Assembly (NCBI GenBank): GCA_019636095.1
Contig: JAHBYF010000003.1
Coordinates: 1 to 64,000 of the forward strand
Length of the DNA stretch: 64,000 nucleotides
DNA from: Hyphomonadaceae bacterium
GTDB taxonomy: Bacteria; Pseudomonadota; Alphaproteobacteria; Caulobacterales; Aquidulcibacteraceae
Reading direction: 5' to 3'
The notes beneath the pieces were generated by a model. The model saw nothing but the letters and a program-made list of their open reading frames with translations. It searched no databases and was not told the DNA's origin. Made by a program: the position numbers and the translations under genes. Each line of letters begins with the position of its first letter. The first letter of the stretch is position 1. Of this stretch, positions 36,635 through 45,833 are shown one piece after another.

Positions 36635-37906
36635 CTAGCCCCGCGTACCGCTCAACTCCAGCACGTCCTCATAGGTGCGCAGACCGCTGCGTTGGGCGTT
36701 CACGAGCACGGCCATGTTTCCGGGGGCATGCTTGTTATCGAGCATCTTCTCGTGCGCGTCGGGGATTTTGTCCCATGGCAGCACTTCCGACATCGCCGGA
36801 TCAATGCGGCGATCGATGACGAGCTGGTTGGCCTGGCTGGCGTGATAAAGATGCGCGAAGTGTGAACCCTGCACGCGCTTTTGGCGCATCCAGAGGAAGC
36901 GCGCATCCATGGTGAGATTGTAGCCGGTGGTGCCCGCACAGATTACGACCATGCCGCCGCGCTTGCAGACAAGCACCGAGACCGGGAACGTCGCTTCGCC
37001 TGGATGTTCAAAGACGATGTCGACGTCTTTGCCGCCGGTGATTTCCCAGATGGCTTTGCCGAACTTGCGGCTCTCTTTCATATATTCCGCGAAGCCGGGG
37101 CCGTTGACGGTCGGCAACTGGCCCCAACAATTAAAGTCATTGCGGTTCAAAACCGCCTTCGCGCCCATTGAGAGCACGTAGTCCTTCTTGTCCTCGCTGG
37201 AGACGACGCCGATCGCATGCGCGCCGCTGACGGCGCAGAGTTGCGTGGCGAACACGCCGAGACCACCGCTGGCGCCCCATACCAGCACATTCTGGCCTGG
37301 CCGCAGCACGTTCGGGCGCCAGCCGAAGAGCATGCGATAGGCGGTTGCAAGCGTCAGCGTGTAACAGGCCGCCTCTTCCCAGGTGAGATGCTGCGGACGC
37401 GACATGAGCTGGCGCGCCTGCACCTTGCAGAACTGCGCGAAAGACCCATCGCTCGTCTCGTAGCCCCAGATTTTCTGAGAGGGCGAAAACATCGGGTCGC
37501 CGCCGTTGCACTCTTCGTCGTCGCCGTCGTCCTGGTTGCAATGGATGACGACTTCGTCGCCCGGCTTCCAACGCTTCACCTTGGAGCCAACCGCCCAAAC
37601 GATGCCGGACGCATCAGAGCCCGCGACGTGATAGGGCTGCTTGTGCCCATCGAGCGGCGAGATCGGCTCGCCGAGCGCGGCCCACACGCCATTATAGTTC
37701 ACTCCAGCCGCCATCACGAGGATAAGCGCTTCGTCTTCGCCAATCTGCGGCACCGGCACTTGCTCAAGCTGCATCGCTTTAGCTGGGCGCCCGTGGCGCT
37801 CCTTGCGGATCGCCCACGCCCACATCTTTTCCGGCACGTGGAACTGCGGCGGGATTTCGCCAATTTCGTAGATGTCCTTCACGGACTTCAAACTCGCCTG
37901 CGCCAT
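36635..37906 (-). CDS. ccr: crotonyl-CoA carboxylase/reductase
   Basis: 423 residues from the ATG at 37906 (the longer frame adds 13 unrelated residues). It reductively carboxylates crotonyl-CoA to ethylmalonyl-CoA with NADPH and CO2, the key step of the ethylmalonyl-CoA pathway. The medium-chain dehydrogenase fold has VAGSDASGIVWAVGSKVKRW, HCNQDDGDDEECNGGDPMFS (a Ccr-specific insert), YRMLFGWRPNVLRPGQNVLVWG and the Rossmann ASGGLGVFATQL. The catalytic-site region matches Ccr rather than quinone reductase. It leads a two-gene unit with the PD-(D/E)XK-like gene. Confidence 0.95.
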   Translation of the reverse strand: MAQASLKSVKDIYEIGEIPPQFHVPEKMWAWAIRKERHGRPAKAMQLEQVPVPQIGEDEALILVMAAGVNYNGVWAALGEPISPLDGHKQPYHVAGSDASGIVWAVGSKVKRWKPGDEVVIHCNQDDGDDEECNGGDPMFSPSQKIWGYETSDGSFAQFCKVQARQLMSRPQHLTWEEAACYTLTLATAYRMLFGWRPNVLRPGQNVLVWGASGGLGVFATQLCAVSGAHAIGVVSSEDKKDYVLSMGAKAVLNRNDFNCWGQLPTVNGPGFAEYMKESRKFGKAIWEITGGKDVDIVFEHPGEATFPVSVLVCKRGGMVVICAGTTGYNLTMDARFLWMRQKRVQGSHFAHLYHASQANQLVIDRRIDPAMSEVLPWDKIPDAHEKMLDNKHAPGNMAVLVNAQRSGLRTYEDVLELSGTRG

Positions 37907-38017
37907 TGCGACCCTCAAAAATGCTGCAACGCACCATGCCAGCATTCAGCTTGAGGTCAATGCTGCGACAGGCTTAACGCACTGTCTTCGGAAGACGAAA
38001 CTGCCGTTAGGGGATCC

Positions 38018-39244
38018 ATGACGGGCAACATTGTCGCAATCGCTGCGCTCATCGTTACGGCGATCATCGTGCTCCATCCGCGGCTCCGCGGCCAAGAGGC
38101 TTGGCGGGCGACGATTACGCCGCTTGCGTCGATTATCGGATCGGGCTTTCTCGTCTCTTTGCCGCTGTTGGCGCGCGATGTGGGCGTCTACGCGATCGCC
38201 GCCATCGGCTTTCTCATCATGCTCGCCTACTTCCTCGGCGGCGCGCTGCGCTTCAACATCAAACACGGCGAGCCGCTGTTTGATGGCGATGGTCATGTGT
38301 GGGTTACGCGATTTGACATCGCTTCACGCATCGGGCTGGCGCTCGCCTATCTGGTTTCTGTCACTTATTACCTCTCTCTGTTGGCGGCTTTTTCACTCAA
38401 GGCATTCGGCCTGGGGGGCGAAGAGCTGATCGCTCGTTGCATTACGACAGCACTGCTGGCGCTGCTCGGCGGTTGGGGGTTTCTGCACGGGTTGCGGGGC
38501 CTCGAAGCGATTGAAGAATATGCCGTCGGCCTCAAGCTCGCGGTCATCGCTGCGGCGCTGGCCGCGCTTGCCTGGTTGAACATCGACCTCTTCGCGAAGA
38601 ACGAATGGCGTATCTTAGCGCCGGCGCCGCCACTCGATTTTCACCACCTACGCATGGTTCTAGGCCTGCTGATCGTTGTTCAGGGATTTGAGACGTCGCG
38701 ATTCTTGAAAGGCGCATACCCGCCGCAGCTTCGCATAGACTCGATGCGCTGGGCGCAACTCATATCGGCGGTCGTCTATCTCGCCTTCTTTCTGCTGGCG
38801 CTACCCATCCTCCACACGGCGCCGCACAACGCGGACGTCGCCGGCGTCACCGACATGGTTGCGCCGGCCGCTTCATTTCTTCCGCTCATATTGATCGCCG
38901 GCGCTGTATTCGCGCAGCTTTCCGCGGCCGTCGCCGACGCCATCGGCGGCGCGGGCCTCATCCACGAAACCAGTGGCGCGCGCATCGCTCGCAAATGGTG
39001 CTACCCGGCCATTGCAGCAGCCGGATGCGCCATTGTCTGGAGCTTTGACGTGTTCCGCGTGATCCAACTGGCTTCGAGTGTTTTTGCGATTTTCTACGCG
39101 ATGCAAGCCATCGGCGCGATTTTCGTCGCCCGACGCACTGAGAAGATCCGTCATCGCGCTGCGCGCATGGCGGGCTTTGGACTTCTGGCTTTGATTGCGC
39201 TCGGCGCGGCGTTTCTGGGCATTCCCGCGGAAGCTGCCGGATGA
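38018..39244 (+). CDS. APC-superfamily-like membrane permease, substrate unknown
   Basis: 408 residues with about eleven hydrophobic segments. The layout (TPLASIIGSGFLVSLPLLARD near the start, VVQGFETSRFLKGAYPPQLR in the middle) resembles Nramp/APC or amino-acid-type permeases of the LeuT fold, but I cannot assign a named family with certainty. It lies divergent to ccr with 111 bp between them. It could import a substrate feeding the adjacent pathway, but nothing visible shows this. Confidence 0.7.
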   Translation: MTGNIVAIAALIVTAIIVLHPRLRGQEAWRATITPLASIIGSGFLVSLPLLARDVGVYAIAAIGFLIMLAYFLGGALRFNIKHGEPLFDGDGHVWVTRFDIASRIGLALAYLVSVTYYLSLLAAFSLKAFGLGGEELIARCITTALLALLGGWGFLHGLRGLEAIEEYAVGLKLAVIAAALAALAWLNIDLFAKNEWRILAPAPPLDFHHLRMVLGLLIVVQGFETSRFLKGAYPPQLRIDSMRWAQLISAVVYLAFFLLALPILHTAPHNADVAGVTDMVAPAASFLPLILIAGAVFAQLSAAVADAIGGAGLIHETSGARIARKWCYPAIAAAGCAIVWSFDVFRVIQLASSVFAIFYAMQAIGAIFVARRTEKIRHRAARMAGFGLLALIALGAAFLGIPAEAAG

Positions 39245-39278
39245 GGCGCGACCCTTGATAGGCTGACGCCCTCATGAG

Positions 39279-39902
39279 ATGGAGGCGTTGCAGAATCTCA
39301 CGCCGACTTGGCGCTTGGCTGCTTCGACAGGGCCGGGGCACACCATGGGCGCCGCGTTTTCAATGCACCGGGGTCGAGCTTGGCTCGGTGTTCTGGTCTG
39401 CAGCGCTTTTGGTGTGATTTGTCTGGCCAGCGCTCTTGGCGCATCTGGCCTTTGGCAGATGTTCGGACTCGCGTTTGGCGTCGTCTGCCTAGCGCTCGTA
39501 GTCAACATTGCGCGTTGGCTGCTGCACAAGGGGCCCTATTTGGTCGTTTCCGCTGAGGGGCTCTTGTACGCGCCATTCGCGGATAGACCGGTCCCTTGGA
39601 ACGAGATCACCGCCATGACGCGAATTCTGGCGTTCGGTCGCTCGCAGTTTTTGAACAAGACGACCTGGACGCGCGCGCCCCGCAGCGACCAGCTCAACTT
39701 TGACGTCGGCGACTTGACGGCTTATCCGAACAGCATTCTTCGGCAGATATCGCGCGGTCTACAGCGCCTCGGCGGCCTCCCTCCGATCTCAATCCAGCTT
39801 GGGGTGTTCGACGCCGAACCAGATGCAATCGTCGCCGAGATCAAGAAATATTGGACCGGCTTGATCGCCGAATTTGATCCGCGACCAATCAGTCGACGAT
39901 GA
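39279..39902 (+). CDS. STM3941-like two-helix membrane protein, copy 1
   Basis: 207 residues (downstream starts at 39345 or 39363 are also possible, since the first 22-28 residues look unstructured). Two hydrophobic segments (about 35-60 and 62-80) precede a PH-like cytosolic domain with YLVVSAEGLLYAPFADRPVPWNEIT. This layout matches the STM3941-family proteins of unknown function. The next gene, overlapping by ATGA, is a paralogue. It is probably an inner-membrane protein. Function unknown. Confidence 0.7.
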   Translation: MEALQNLTPTWRLAASTGPGHTMGAAFSMHRGRAWLGVLVCSAFGVICLASALGASGLWQMFGLAFGVVCLALVVNIARWLLHKGPYLVVSAEGLLYAPFADRPVPWNEITAMTRILAFGRSQFLNKTTWTRAPRSDQLNFDVGDLTAYPNSILRQISRGLQRLGGLPPISIQLGVFDAEPDAIVAEIKKYWTGLIAEFDPRPISRR

Positions 39903-40450
39903 TCTACGCATTCCAACGCCGACGCATCGTTCAAGGTTGCTTCGCGCTGTTTGCGCTAAGCTTCATCATCTGTTTTGTCGCCGTTGCCTGGCTCGCTATT
40001 CCCGCCGAGGCTTGGCCGCTGAAAGCTCTATTCATCGTTGGGGGCCTAGCTTTGTCGCTCGCGCTCCCCGGCATTCTTGCGGACACATTTGCGCCTGGCC
40101 CCATCCTGACCATAAGCGCGGACGGCATCTGCTATCTGCCGTTTTCACGTCAGACAGTGCCCTGGCCTGCCGTGCGAACCGTCACCTTGACCCGCGGCTA
40201 TTCCCACGCACAGGGCTCCAACGACTACTACCGGTTCAAGCTCATGGATGGAGTGAGCTTCGTCGTGGATGACCCGAAGCGATTTCCTGCGCCACCCGGC
40301 GGACTGCGAGCCAACACTGTCGCTATCAGCATTGTGCCGATGACGGTGGACGCCTCCCCCGACGCCATCGTTGCCGCCATACGCGCCAGTTGGCCGAGCG
40401 GTGATATCCGCGAAGTGAGCGCGGCGCCTGCTGACGCGACGTTGCATTAA
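39899..40450 (+). CDS. STM3941-like two-helix membrane protein, copy 2
   Basis: 183 residues. As in copy 1, two N-terminal hydrophobic segments (about 13-35 and 42-60) are followed by ILTISADGICYLPFSRQTVPW and a C-terminal helix with DASPDAIVAAIRASW (compare DAEPDAIVAEIKKYW in copy 1). The shared layout and 4-bp overlap point to tandem duplication. The two proteins might pair in the membrane (inference). It ends 73 bp before ecm, so the two may share a transcript. Confidence 0.72.
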   Translation: MIYAFQRRRIVQGCFALFALSFIICFVAVAWLAIPAEAWPLKALFIVGGLALSLALPGILADTFAPGPILTISADGICYLPFSRQTVPWPAVRTVTLTRGYSHAQGSNDYYRFKLMDGVSFVVDDPKRFPAPPGGLRANTVAISIVPMTVDASPDAIVAAIRASWPSGDIREVSAAPADATLH

Positions 40451-40523
40451 GGCGGCGGCGTTCGCCGGGGGGTATGTGCTCTGTTGCACCGCAGCAATCC
40501 TCCGCGCATGATCGGAGTCGCGC

Positions 40524-42488
40524 ATGTCCTTCCAGCACGCCCCCGATCCGCCGTGGATTTTCCGGACCTACGCCGGCCACTCGACGCCGGCTGAATCCAA
40601 CAAGCTTTACCGCGCCAATTTGGCCAAGGGACAGACGGGGCTTTCCGTAGCGTTCGATCTGCCGACGCAGACCGGCTACGACAGCGACCACATTCTCGCG
40701 CGCGGCGAGGTCGGCAAAGTCGGCGTGCCGGTTGGTCACCTCGGCGACATGCGCGCACTGTTCGACGGAATCCCGCTTGAGCAGATGAACACCTCGATGA
40801 CGATCAACGCGCCGGCCGCGTGGTTGCTCGCGCTCTATGTGGCGCTCGCGGAAGAGCAAGGCGCCGATCCGAAGAAGCTCACCGGCACGACGCAGAACGA
40901 CATCCTCAAAGAATACCTCTCGCGCGGCACCTATATCTTCCCGCCTGCGCCTTCACTGAAACTCACCGCCGACACCATCGCCTGGAGTCTGGACGCGATC
41001 CCAAAGTGGAACGCGATGAATGTGTGCTCGTATCACCTGCAGGAAGCCGGAGCGACGCCGGAACAGGAACTTGCGTTTGCGCTGGCAGCAGCGATTGCCG
41101 TGCTTGACGAAGTGAAAGCGCGCGGCGAAGTGGCGCCGGAGCGGTTCGCGGCGGTGTTTTCGCGCATTTCGTTCTTCGTAAACGCCGGCATGCGCTTCGT
41201 CACCGAAACCTGCAAGATGCGCGCGTTTGTGCAGCTCTGGGAAGAGATCGGACGTGACCGCTACGGCGTCGATGACCCGAAAGCGCGACGCTTCCGTTAT
41301 GGCGTGCAGGTCAACTCACTAGGCCTGACCGAGCAACAAGCCGAGAACAACGTCTATCGCATCTTGCTTGAGACGCTGGCGGTGACGCTCTCAAAGGACG
41401 CGCGCGCGCGCGCCGTGCAATTGCCGGCATGGAATGAAGCGCTCGGCCTGCCGCGACCCTGGGATCAACAATGGTCGCTGCGGATGCAGCAGGTGCTGGC
41501 GTACGAGACGGATCTGCTGGAGTTCGAAGATATCTTTGACGGTTCGACGGTGGTCGCCGCAAAGGTTGCGCAATTGAGCGATGGCGCGCGGGCGGAGCTG
41601 GCAAAACTGGAAAGCAGTGGCGGCGCAGTCGCAAACGTCGAGTACATGAAAGCGGAGCTGGTGAATTCAAACCGCCGCCGCATCGAGCGGATCGAAGCTG
41701 GCGGGCAGAAGGTTGTCGGCGTCAACGCCTTCACCGAAGGCGAGCCCTCGCCGCTCGAAGCCGGCGAGAAGAACATTCACGTCGTCGATCTCTCGGTGGA
41801 AGCAGAACAGATCGCGCGACTAAAGGCCTGGCGGGCGCAGCGCGACGGCGGCGCGGCAGAGGCAGCGATCGCGCGCCTCGAAGCGGATGCACGCGCGGAC
41901 AAGAACGTGATGCCCGCCTCCATCGCCGCCGCGAAGGCTGGCGTAACGACGGGAGAATGGGCGGCGGCGTTGCGGCGCGTATACGGCGAGTATCGCGGCC
42001 CCACCGGCGTCGCGCTCGTGATCGAGAGCGGCGGCGATGACATCGAGGCGGTGAAGCAGGATGTCAGCGCGCTAAGCGAGAAGCTTGGCCGCCAGCTGAC
42101 GTTCTTGGTTGGGAAGCCGGGCCTGGACGGTCACTCCAACGGCGCCGAGCAAATTGCGGCGCGCGCGCGCGCTGTTGGGATGGATGCGATCTACGAAGGC
42201 ATTCGCCTGACTCCGGCTGAAATCGTCGCTGCGGCAAAGGAAAAGAAGGCGCACGCAGTGGGCCTCTCTATTCTCTCCGGCTCGCATTTGGATCTTGTGC
42301 AGGAAGTCGTGCGTCTGATGCGCGCCGAAGGTTTGGACAACGTACCGCTGGTTGTCGGCGGCATCATTCCACCGGCGGACGCACTAGCGTTGAAGCAGAT
42401 GGGCGTCGCTGGCGTATACACGCCGAAGGATTTCAAGATTACCGGCATCATGAGCGACGTGGTGAAGCTCGTAGCGGCGCGCGCGTGA
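40524..42488 (+). CDS. ecm: ethylmalonyl-CoA mutase
   Basis: 654 residues. It is an adenosylcobalamin-dependent mutase that converts ethylmalonyl-CoA to methylsuccinyl-CoA. The N-terminal segment WIFRTYAGHSTPAESNKLYR and VAFDLPTQTGYDSDHILARG match Ecm, as distinct from methylmalonyl-CoA mutase. The C-terminal B12 domain has DGHSNGA (the D-x-H-x-x-G motif), SILSGSH and LVVGGIIP. The length suits Ecm (about 650-660). With ccr and mcd nearby it forms the unique core of the pathway. A GNAT gene follows with a 4-bp overlap (GTGA). Confidence 0.95.
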   Translation: MSFQHAPDPPWIFRTYAGHSTPAESNKLYRANLAKGQTGLSVAFDLPTQTGYDSDHILARGEVGKVGVPVGHLGDMRALFDGIPLEQMNTSMTINAPAAWLLALYVALAEEQGADPKKLTGTTQNDILKEYLSRGTYIFPPAPSLKLTADTIAWSLDAIPKWNAMNVCSYHLQEAGATPEQELAFALAAAIAVLDEVKARGEVAPERFAAVFSRISFFVNAGMRFVTETCKMRAFVQLWEEIGRDRYGVDDPKARRFRYGVQVNSLGLTEQQAENNVYRILLETLAVTLSKDARARAVQLPAWNEALGLPRPWDQQWSLRMQQVLAYETDLLEFEDIFDGSTVVAAKVAQLSDGARAELAKLESSGGAVANVEYMKAELVNSNRRRIERIEAGGQKVVGVNAFTEGEPSPLEAGEKNIHVVDLSVEAEQIARLKAWRAQRDGGAAEAAIARLEADARADKNVMPASIAAAKAGVTTGEWAAALRRVYGEYRGPTGVALVIESGGDDIEAVKQDVSALSEKLGRQLTFLVGKPGLDGHSNGAEQIAARARAVGMDAIYEGIRLTPAEIVAAAKEKKAHAVGLSILSGSHLDLVQEVVRLMRAEGLDNVPLVVGGIIPPADALALKQMGVAGVYTPKDFKITGIMSDVVKLVAARA

Positions 42489-43216
42489 ACGCACGCGACA
42501 TCGATCTGGCGACAATCAAGACCTGGCCTGCCGCGGTCACCGAAGAGCACGACGGCTGGTTCTATCTCGCCGCTGGCGGCGTCACGGGCCGTGTGAACGC
42601 CGTCTGGCCGCTTAACTGGACCGGCACGGACGTTGAAGCCGCGATCAACGACGCCGAGACGTGGTACGCAGCGCGCGGATTGCCGCCTCGCTTCAAATTG
42701 ACGGACGGCGCCTTTGCTCCCCCCGATCTTCCCGCTCGCCTTGAGCGGCGCGGCTATGCGTGCGTCATGCCCACCTTGATTATGACAGCCGCCGTTCGGG
42801 CCGGCGCCGCGCCAGGCGAAGTCTCAATGCATGACACGCTCCCAGCGGCCTTCGACGCCGTCATTCGCGAAACCTCGAAAGACGCCGCCGAATACGATGA
42901 GCGCCTAAGTATCGCACTGCGTGCGCCGCGGCCCGCCGGGTTCGCCACCATCGAGCACAACGCGCGCACTGTTGCGATTGGCATGTGCGCGGCCACTGGC
43001 GATCTCGCCGGCATATTCCTCATGCGCACCGCGCCTGAAGCACGCCGGCAAGGACTGGCGCGCCTCATCTTCCGCGCACTCATGACACGCTGCGCCGCGT
43101 GGGGTGCAAAGACTGCATTTCTGCAGGTGGACGAACACAACGCGCCGGCGATTGCGCTCTACAGAAGCGAAGGCTTTGCGCCGCTTGCAACCTATCGCTT
43201 CTGGCGCAAAGCCTAG
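42485..43216 (+). CDS. GNAT family N-acetyltransferase
   Basis: 243 residues from a GTG that overlaps the ecm stop. The C-terminal half (about 120-243) has the acetyl-CoA binding signature in FLMRTAPEARRQGLARLIFRALM and the strand/helix LQVDEHNAPAIALYRSEGFAPLATYRFWRKA. The N-terminal half also looks GNAT-like (LPARLERRGYACVMPTLIM), so this may be a fused pseudo-tandem. Substrate is unknown. Coupling to ecm suggests expression in the same conditions, but a direct role in the pathway is not implied. The 3' end overlaps the EI24 gene. Confidence 0.85.
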   Translation: MNARDIDLATIKTWPAAVTEEHDGWFYLAAGGVTGRVNAVWPLNWTGTDVEAAINDAETWYAARGLPPRFKLTDGAFAPPDLPARLERRGYACVMPTLIMTAAVRAGAAPGEVSMHDTLPAAFDAVIRETSKDAAEYDERLSIALRAPRPAGFATIEHNARTVAIGMCAATGDLAGIFLMRTAPEARRQGLARLIFRALMTRCAAWGAKTAFLQVDEHNAPAIALYRSEGFAPLATYRFWRKA

Positions 43217-43848
43217 CGCAGCGTTTGAATGAGCCGCGTCATGGCGCTTGCCCCCACGAGCGGCGCAAGGAACGGCACAAGCGAGCACGCCAAGCCAACC
43301 AAGAACACGCTCATGCCGTGACGCTTTCGGAATGAAACGGCGTCCTTGTAGCTCATGTGACGCGTGGCGGTGACCGTCGCGTACTCGCGCCCCATCAGGA
43401 AACCGTTGAGCGTGTAGAACGTCACCGCGTTTACGACCGGAATGAAGTAGAGCGGGATCGCGATCAAATTGAGCGCGAGCGCCGGCAGTGCGATACGCAC
43501 GCCATTGAGCAAGCCTTCTTGGATTGGGACTGCACGCGCCTTGGGGGCGCCAATCGTGTTCTCGACGCGCTCGGCGGCGATGTCGAACAACGCACCACCG
43601 ACCATCATCGAGATCGCGGGAGACAGCGCAATCGCCAGCACCACCACTGCAAGCGTCGCCATGAACGATCCCGCCATGGTGACATAGCCGAACCAGCCGT
43701 GGCCATCGGGGATGAGCGGCACAAGGTAACGCAGGCCCGCTTGCGCTGCGAGAACGGTGATCGTCGCTGCGACGACGAGGTTAAGCAACGCCAACCACGT
43801 CAGCCGGCCGAAAATGACATCCTTCAGGCCGCCCATGATTGCGGTCAT
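43213..43848 (-). CDS. EI24 domain (CysZ-like) membrane protein
   Basis: 211 residues from the ATG at 43848; the longer frame upstream reads into lepB and is rejected. Four or more hydrophobic segments and the central region FDIAAERVENTIGAPKAR, then LIAIPLYFIPVVNAVTFYTLNGFLMGREY, match the EI24/CysZ family (PF07264). CysZ proteins transport sulfate in enterobacteria, but the alphaproteobacterial members are not characterised. It overlaps the GNAT stop by 4 bp and is divergent to lepB (84 bp). Confidence 0.88.
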   Translation of the reverse strand: MTAIMGGLKDVIFGRLTWLALLNLVVAATITVLAAQAGLRYLVPLIPDGHGWFGYVTMAGSFMATLAVVVLAIALSPAISMMVGGALFDIAAERVENTIGAPKARAVPIQEGLLNGVRIALPALALNLIAIPLYFIPVVNAVTFYTLNGFLMGREYATVTATRHMSYKDAVSFRKRHGMSVFLVGLACSLVPFLAPLVGASAMTRLIQTLR

Positions 43849-43932
43849 TGCGCGCGTCAACAGCACCTCCGCCGCTTCCAGCTTGACGGCAGATAGATCG
43901 CTTCCCACCCTTGCGCCAGCAGGAGTAGCGGG

Positions 43933-44679
43933 ATGAACGAACGGCAAGAACGTTTGCGCGGCGAAACGGGGGAATGGGCAAAGACGATCGCGGCGGCGTT
44001 TCTCGCCTATGTCGCCTTTACCACCGTCGCCTTCGCGCAATATCGGATTCCCTCTGAGAGCATGGCGCCGCACATAGAGGTCGGCGACCGGGTCACCGTG
44101 TCGAAGTTCGCCTACGGCTACAGCCGCTTCTCGCTGCCATTCGACGTCGGCTTTGCATTGCCGCGTTCAGAGCATCGCCTCTTCGAAAGCATGCCGCACC
44201 GCGGTGACGTCGTCGTGTTCATCCATCCGGTCTCCAACGAAGTGATGATCAAGCGCGCCATCGGCCTGCCCGGTGATGTGATCGAGATGCGCGATGGCGT
44301 GTTGCTAATCGACGGCCGCGCGGTTGAGACAACCGAGCCGCATTTGCTGCTGCGACAGGTTTATCCGCGTGGGCGTGAGTGGGCCGAGCGCTACGAAGAA
44401 ACACTGCCGGGCGGCGTTACCCACGCCGTGTACAATCTCACCAACAGCGCGCCGCTCGACAATTTCGGGCCATACACCGTCCCCGAAGGTCACATCTTCT
44501 TCATGGGCGACAACCGCGACAATTCTCTGGATAGCCGCTGGAGTGGCATGGGGCCGGTGCCCATCGAAAATTTGATTGGCCGCGCCGAGATCATTTACGC
44601 GACGGCGATTTCGTCATGCGGGCGCGACCATACTGTCGCGTGCCCAATGGATCGCTGGATGCGGCCACTGCACCACTAA
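43933..44679 (+). CDS. lepB: signal peptidase I
   Basis: 248 residues. It cleaves signal peptides of exported proteins at the periplasmic face. One membrane segment (about 16-35) precedes the catalytic domain. The nucleophile is Ser43 (IPSESMAPHIEVGDRV) and the general base Lys107 (VMIKRAIGLPGDVIEM); the further box GDNRDNSLDSR is present. Length fits type I SPases. No rnc or era follows, unlike the common lepB-rnc-era order; the next gene is a convergent DMT transporter overlapping by 4 bp. Confidence 0.95.
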   Translation: MNERQERLRGETGEWAKTIAAAFLAYVAFTTVAFAQYRIPSESMAPHIEVGDRVTVSKFAYGYSRFSLPFDVGFALPRSEHRLFESMPHRGDVVVFIHPVSNEVMIKRAIGLPGDVIEMRDGVLLIDGRAVETTEPHLLLRQVYPRGREWAERYEETLPGGVTHAVYNLTNSAPLDNFGPYTVPEGHIFFMGDNRDNSLDSRWSGMGPVPIENLIGRAEIIYATAISSCGRDHTVACPMDRWMRPLHH

Positions 44680-45560
44680 GCACGCGCGCGTTGAACCAGA
44701 AAGATGCCGGCAAGCACGAGCGCCGCGCCAAGGAGCGCGACCGCGCTCAGAGCTTCGCCGAATAATATCCATGAGAGCACGGCGGCGACGACAGGCTGCA
44801 TCCAAAGCAACACTGTTGAGATCACGATCGGCAGACGACCGACACCGTAGGCGATGAGCCCCTGCCCGCAAATTTGCACGAGCAAACCGAGACTAATGAC
44901 AAGCGCCCAACCGAACCAGGTCTGCGGCATCATCGCCTCGCCGAGCGAGAAACTGAGAACCGCAGATACAACGGTCGCCCCGAGCGTCGCCCAGAACATC
45001 ACCGCGCCGACGCTGACATTCTTGCCCATCGCGCGGACGATCATCAGGTAGCCGGCATAGAAGATCGCGCCGAGCAACGCGATCGAATCGCCGATCCAGC
45101 CGTGCGCCGCCGCTGCTGCGGGGCCGTGTCCGGATTGGGCGCGCGCCAGCGCCAAAGTGACAGCGCCAACAAGCGCCAGCGCTCCACCGCCTAAAATGGG
45201 AAGGCTGAGGCGCTCCTTGAGCCAGAGCCAACCGAAAATGGCCGCGAAAACCGGCGTCAGGTTCACCAGCAGCGTGGCGTTGGTGATGGTGGTCAGGTTG
45301 AGCGCCATGGCCCAGAGCGAAATCTCGAGGCCGAACAGCAGTCCCCCGCCCACCAGCCATAGTGTCTGCCGCGCCGATGGAATCGGCCTGCTGTTGGCCG
45401 CCCAAGCGGCGAGAATCGGCAGCGCGAACAAGAATCGCCAAAGGTTGGTGGCGTGCGGCCCGACCTCCGAGAGCCGGATCGCGATCGGTGCGACGCCGAT
45501 CAAGGACGCTCCTGTTAACGCCGCGAGCGCCGCTTTTCCCTGTCCCGAATGATCCGCCAT
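44676..45560 (-). CDS. DMT superfamily (EamA) transporter
   Basis: 294 residues with ten hydrophobic segments in two EamA repeats (about 10-140 and 155-290). Markers are ASLIGVAPIAIRLSEVGPHATNLWRF near the start and FAAIFGWLWLKERLSLPILGGGALALVG at the end of repeat one. Such proteins export or import amino acids and other metabolites. Substrate unknown. It lies convergent to lepB and divergent to nrdA, whose leader region begins just beyond. Confidence 0.88.
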   Translation of the reverse strand: MADHSGQGKAALAALTGASLIGVAPIAIRLSEVGPHATNLWRFLFALPILAAWAANSRPIPSARQTLWLVGGGLLFGLEISLWAMALNLTTITNATLLVNLTPVFAAIFGWLWLKERLSLPILGGGALALVGAVTLALARAQSGHGPAAAAAHGWIGDSIALLGAIFYAGYLMIVRAMGKNVSVGAVMFWATLGATVVSAVLSFSLGEAMMPQTWFGWALVISLGLLVQICGQGLIAYGVGRLPIVISTVLLWMQPVVAAVLSWILFGEALSAVALLGAALVLAGIFLVQRARA

Positions 45561-45731
45561 TTGCCTGAAAAACGCCGGATTTTGTTAAGGTGCAAGGTGA
45601 GATTTTACGGCATCTGAGAACCGCCATTGCGTTAACCTTCGAACCGGTATCGGCCCCTGTGTTCACAGATTCGACACCCTAAAATTCGCCCTCAGGGGCT
45701 TCTCCCATTGACCCTGAATTAACGGATGGCA

Positions 45732-45747
45732 TCACTATATATAGCGG
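45732..45747. promoter_or_regulatory. NrdR-box-like palindrome upstream of nrdA
   Basis: TCACTATATATAGCGG at 45732-45747 contains the perfect palindrome CTATATATAG and resembles the NrdR consensus ACACTATATATAGTGT (the right arm is imperfect). It lies about 90 bp upstream of the nrdA start, a usual place for repression of ribonucleotide reductase by NrdR. A clear second box at the usual spacing of about 31 bp was not found. Two GANTC sites flank it (45668-45672 and 45794-45798). Confidence 0.65.
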
Positions 45748-45833
45748 TACGGTTCAGTCAGGCACGCAAGGACGTGTGGTTTGGCCCAGAACCGAGTCGG
45801 ATTAACACAGAGCTAAATTCGGGGGCTGGAAAC

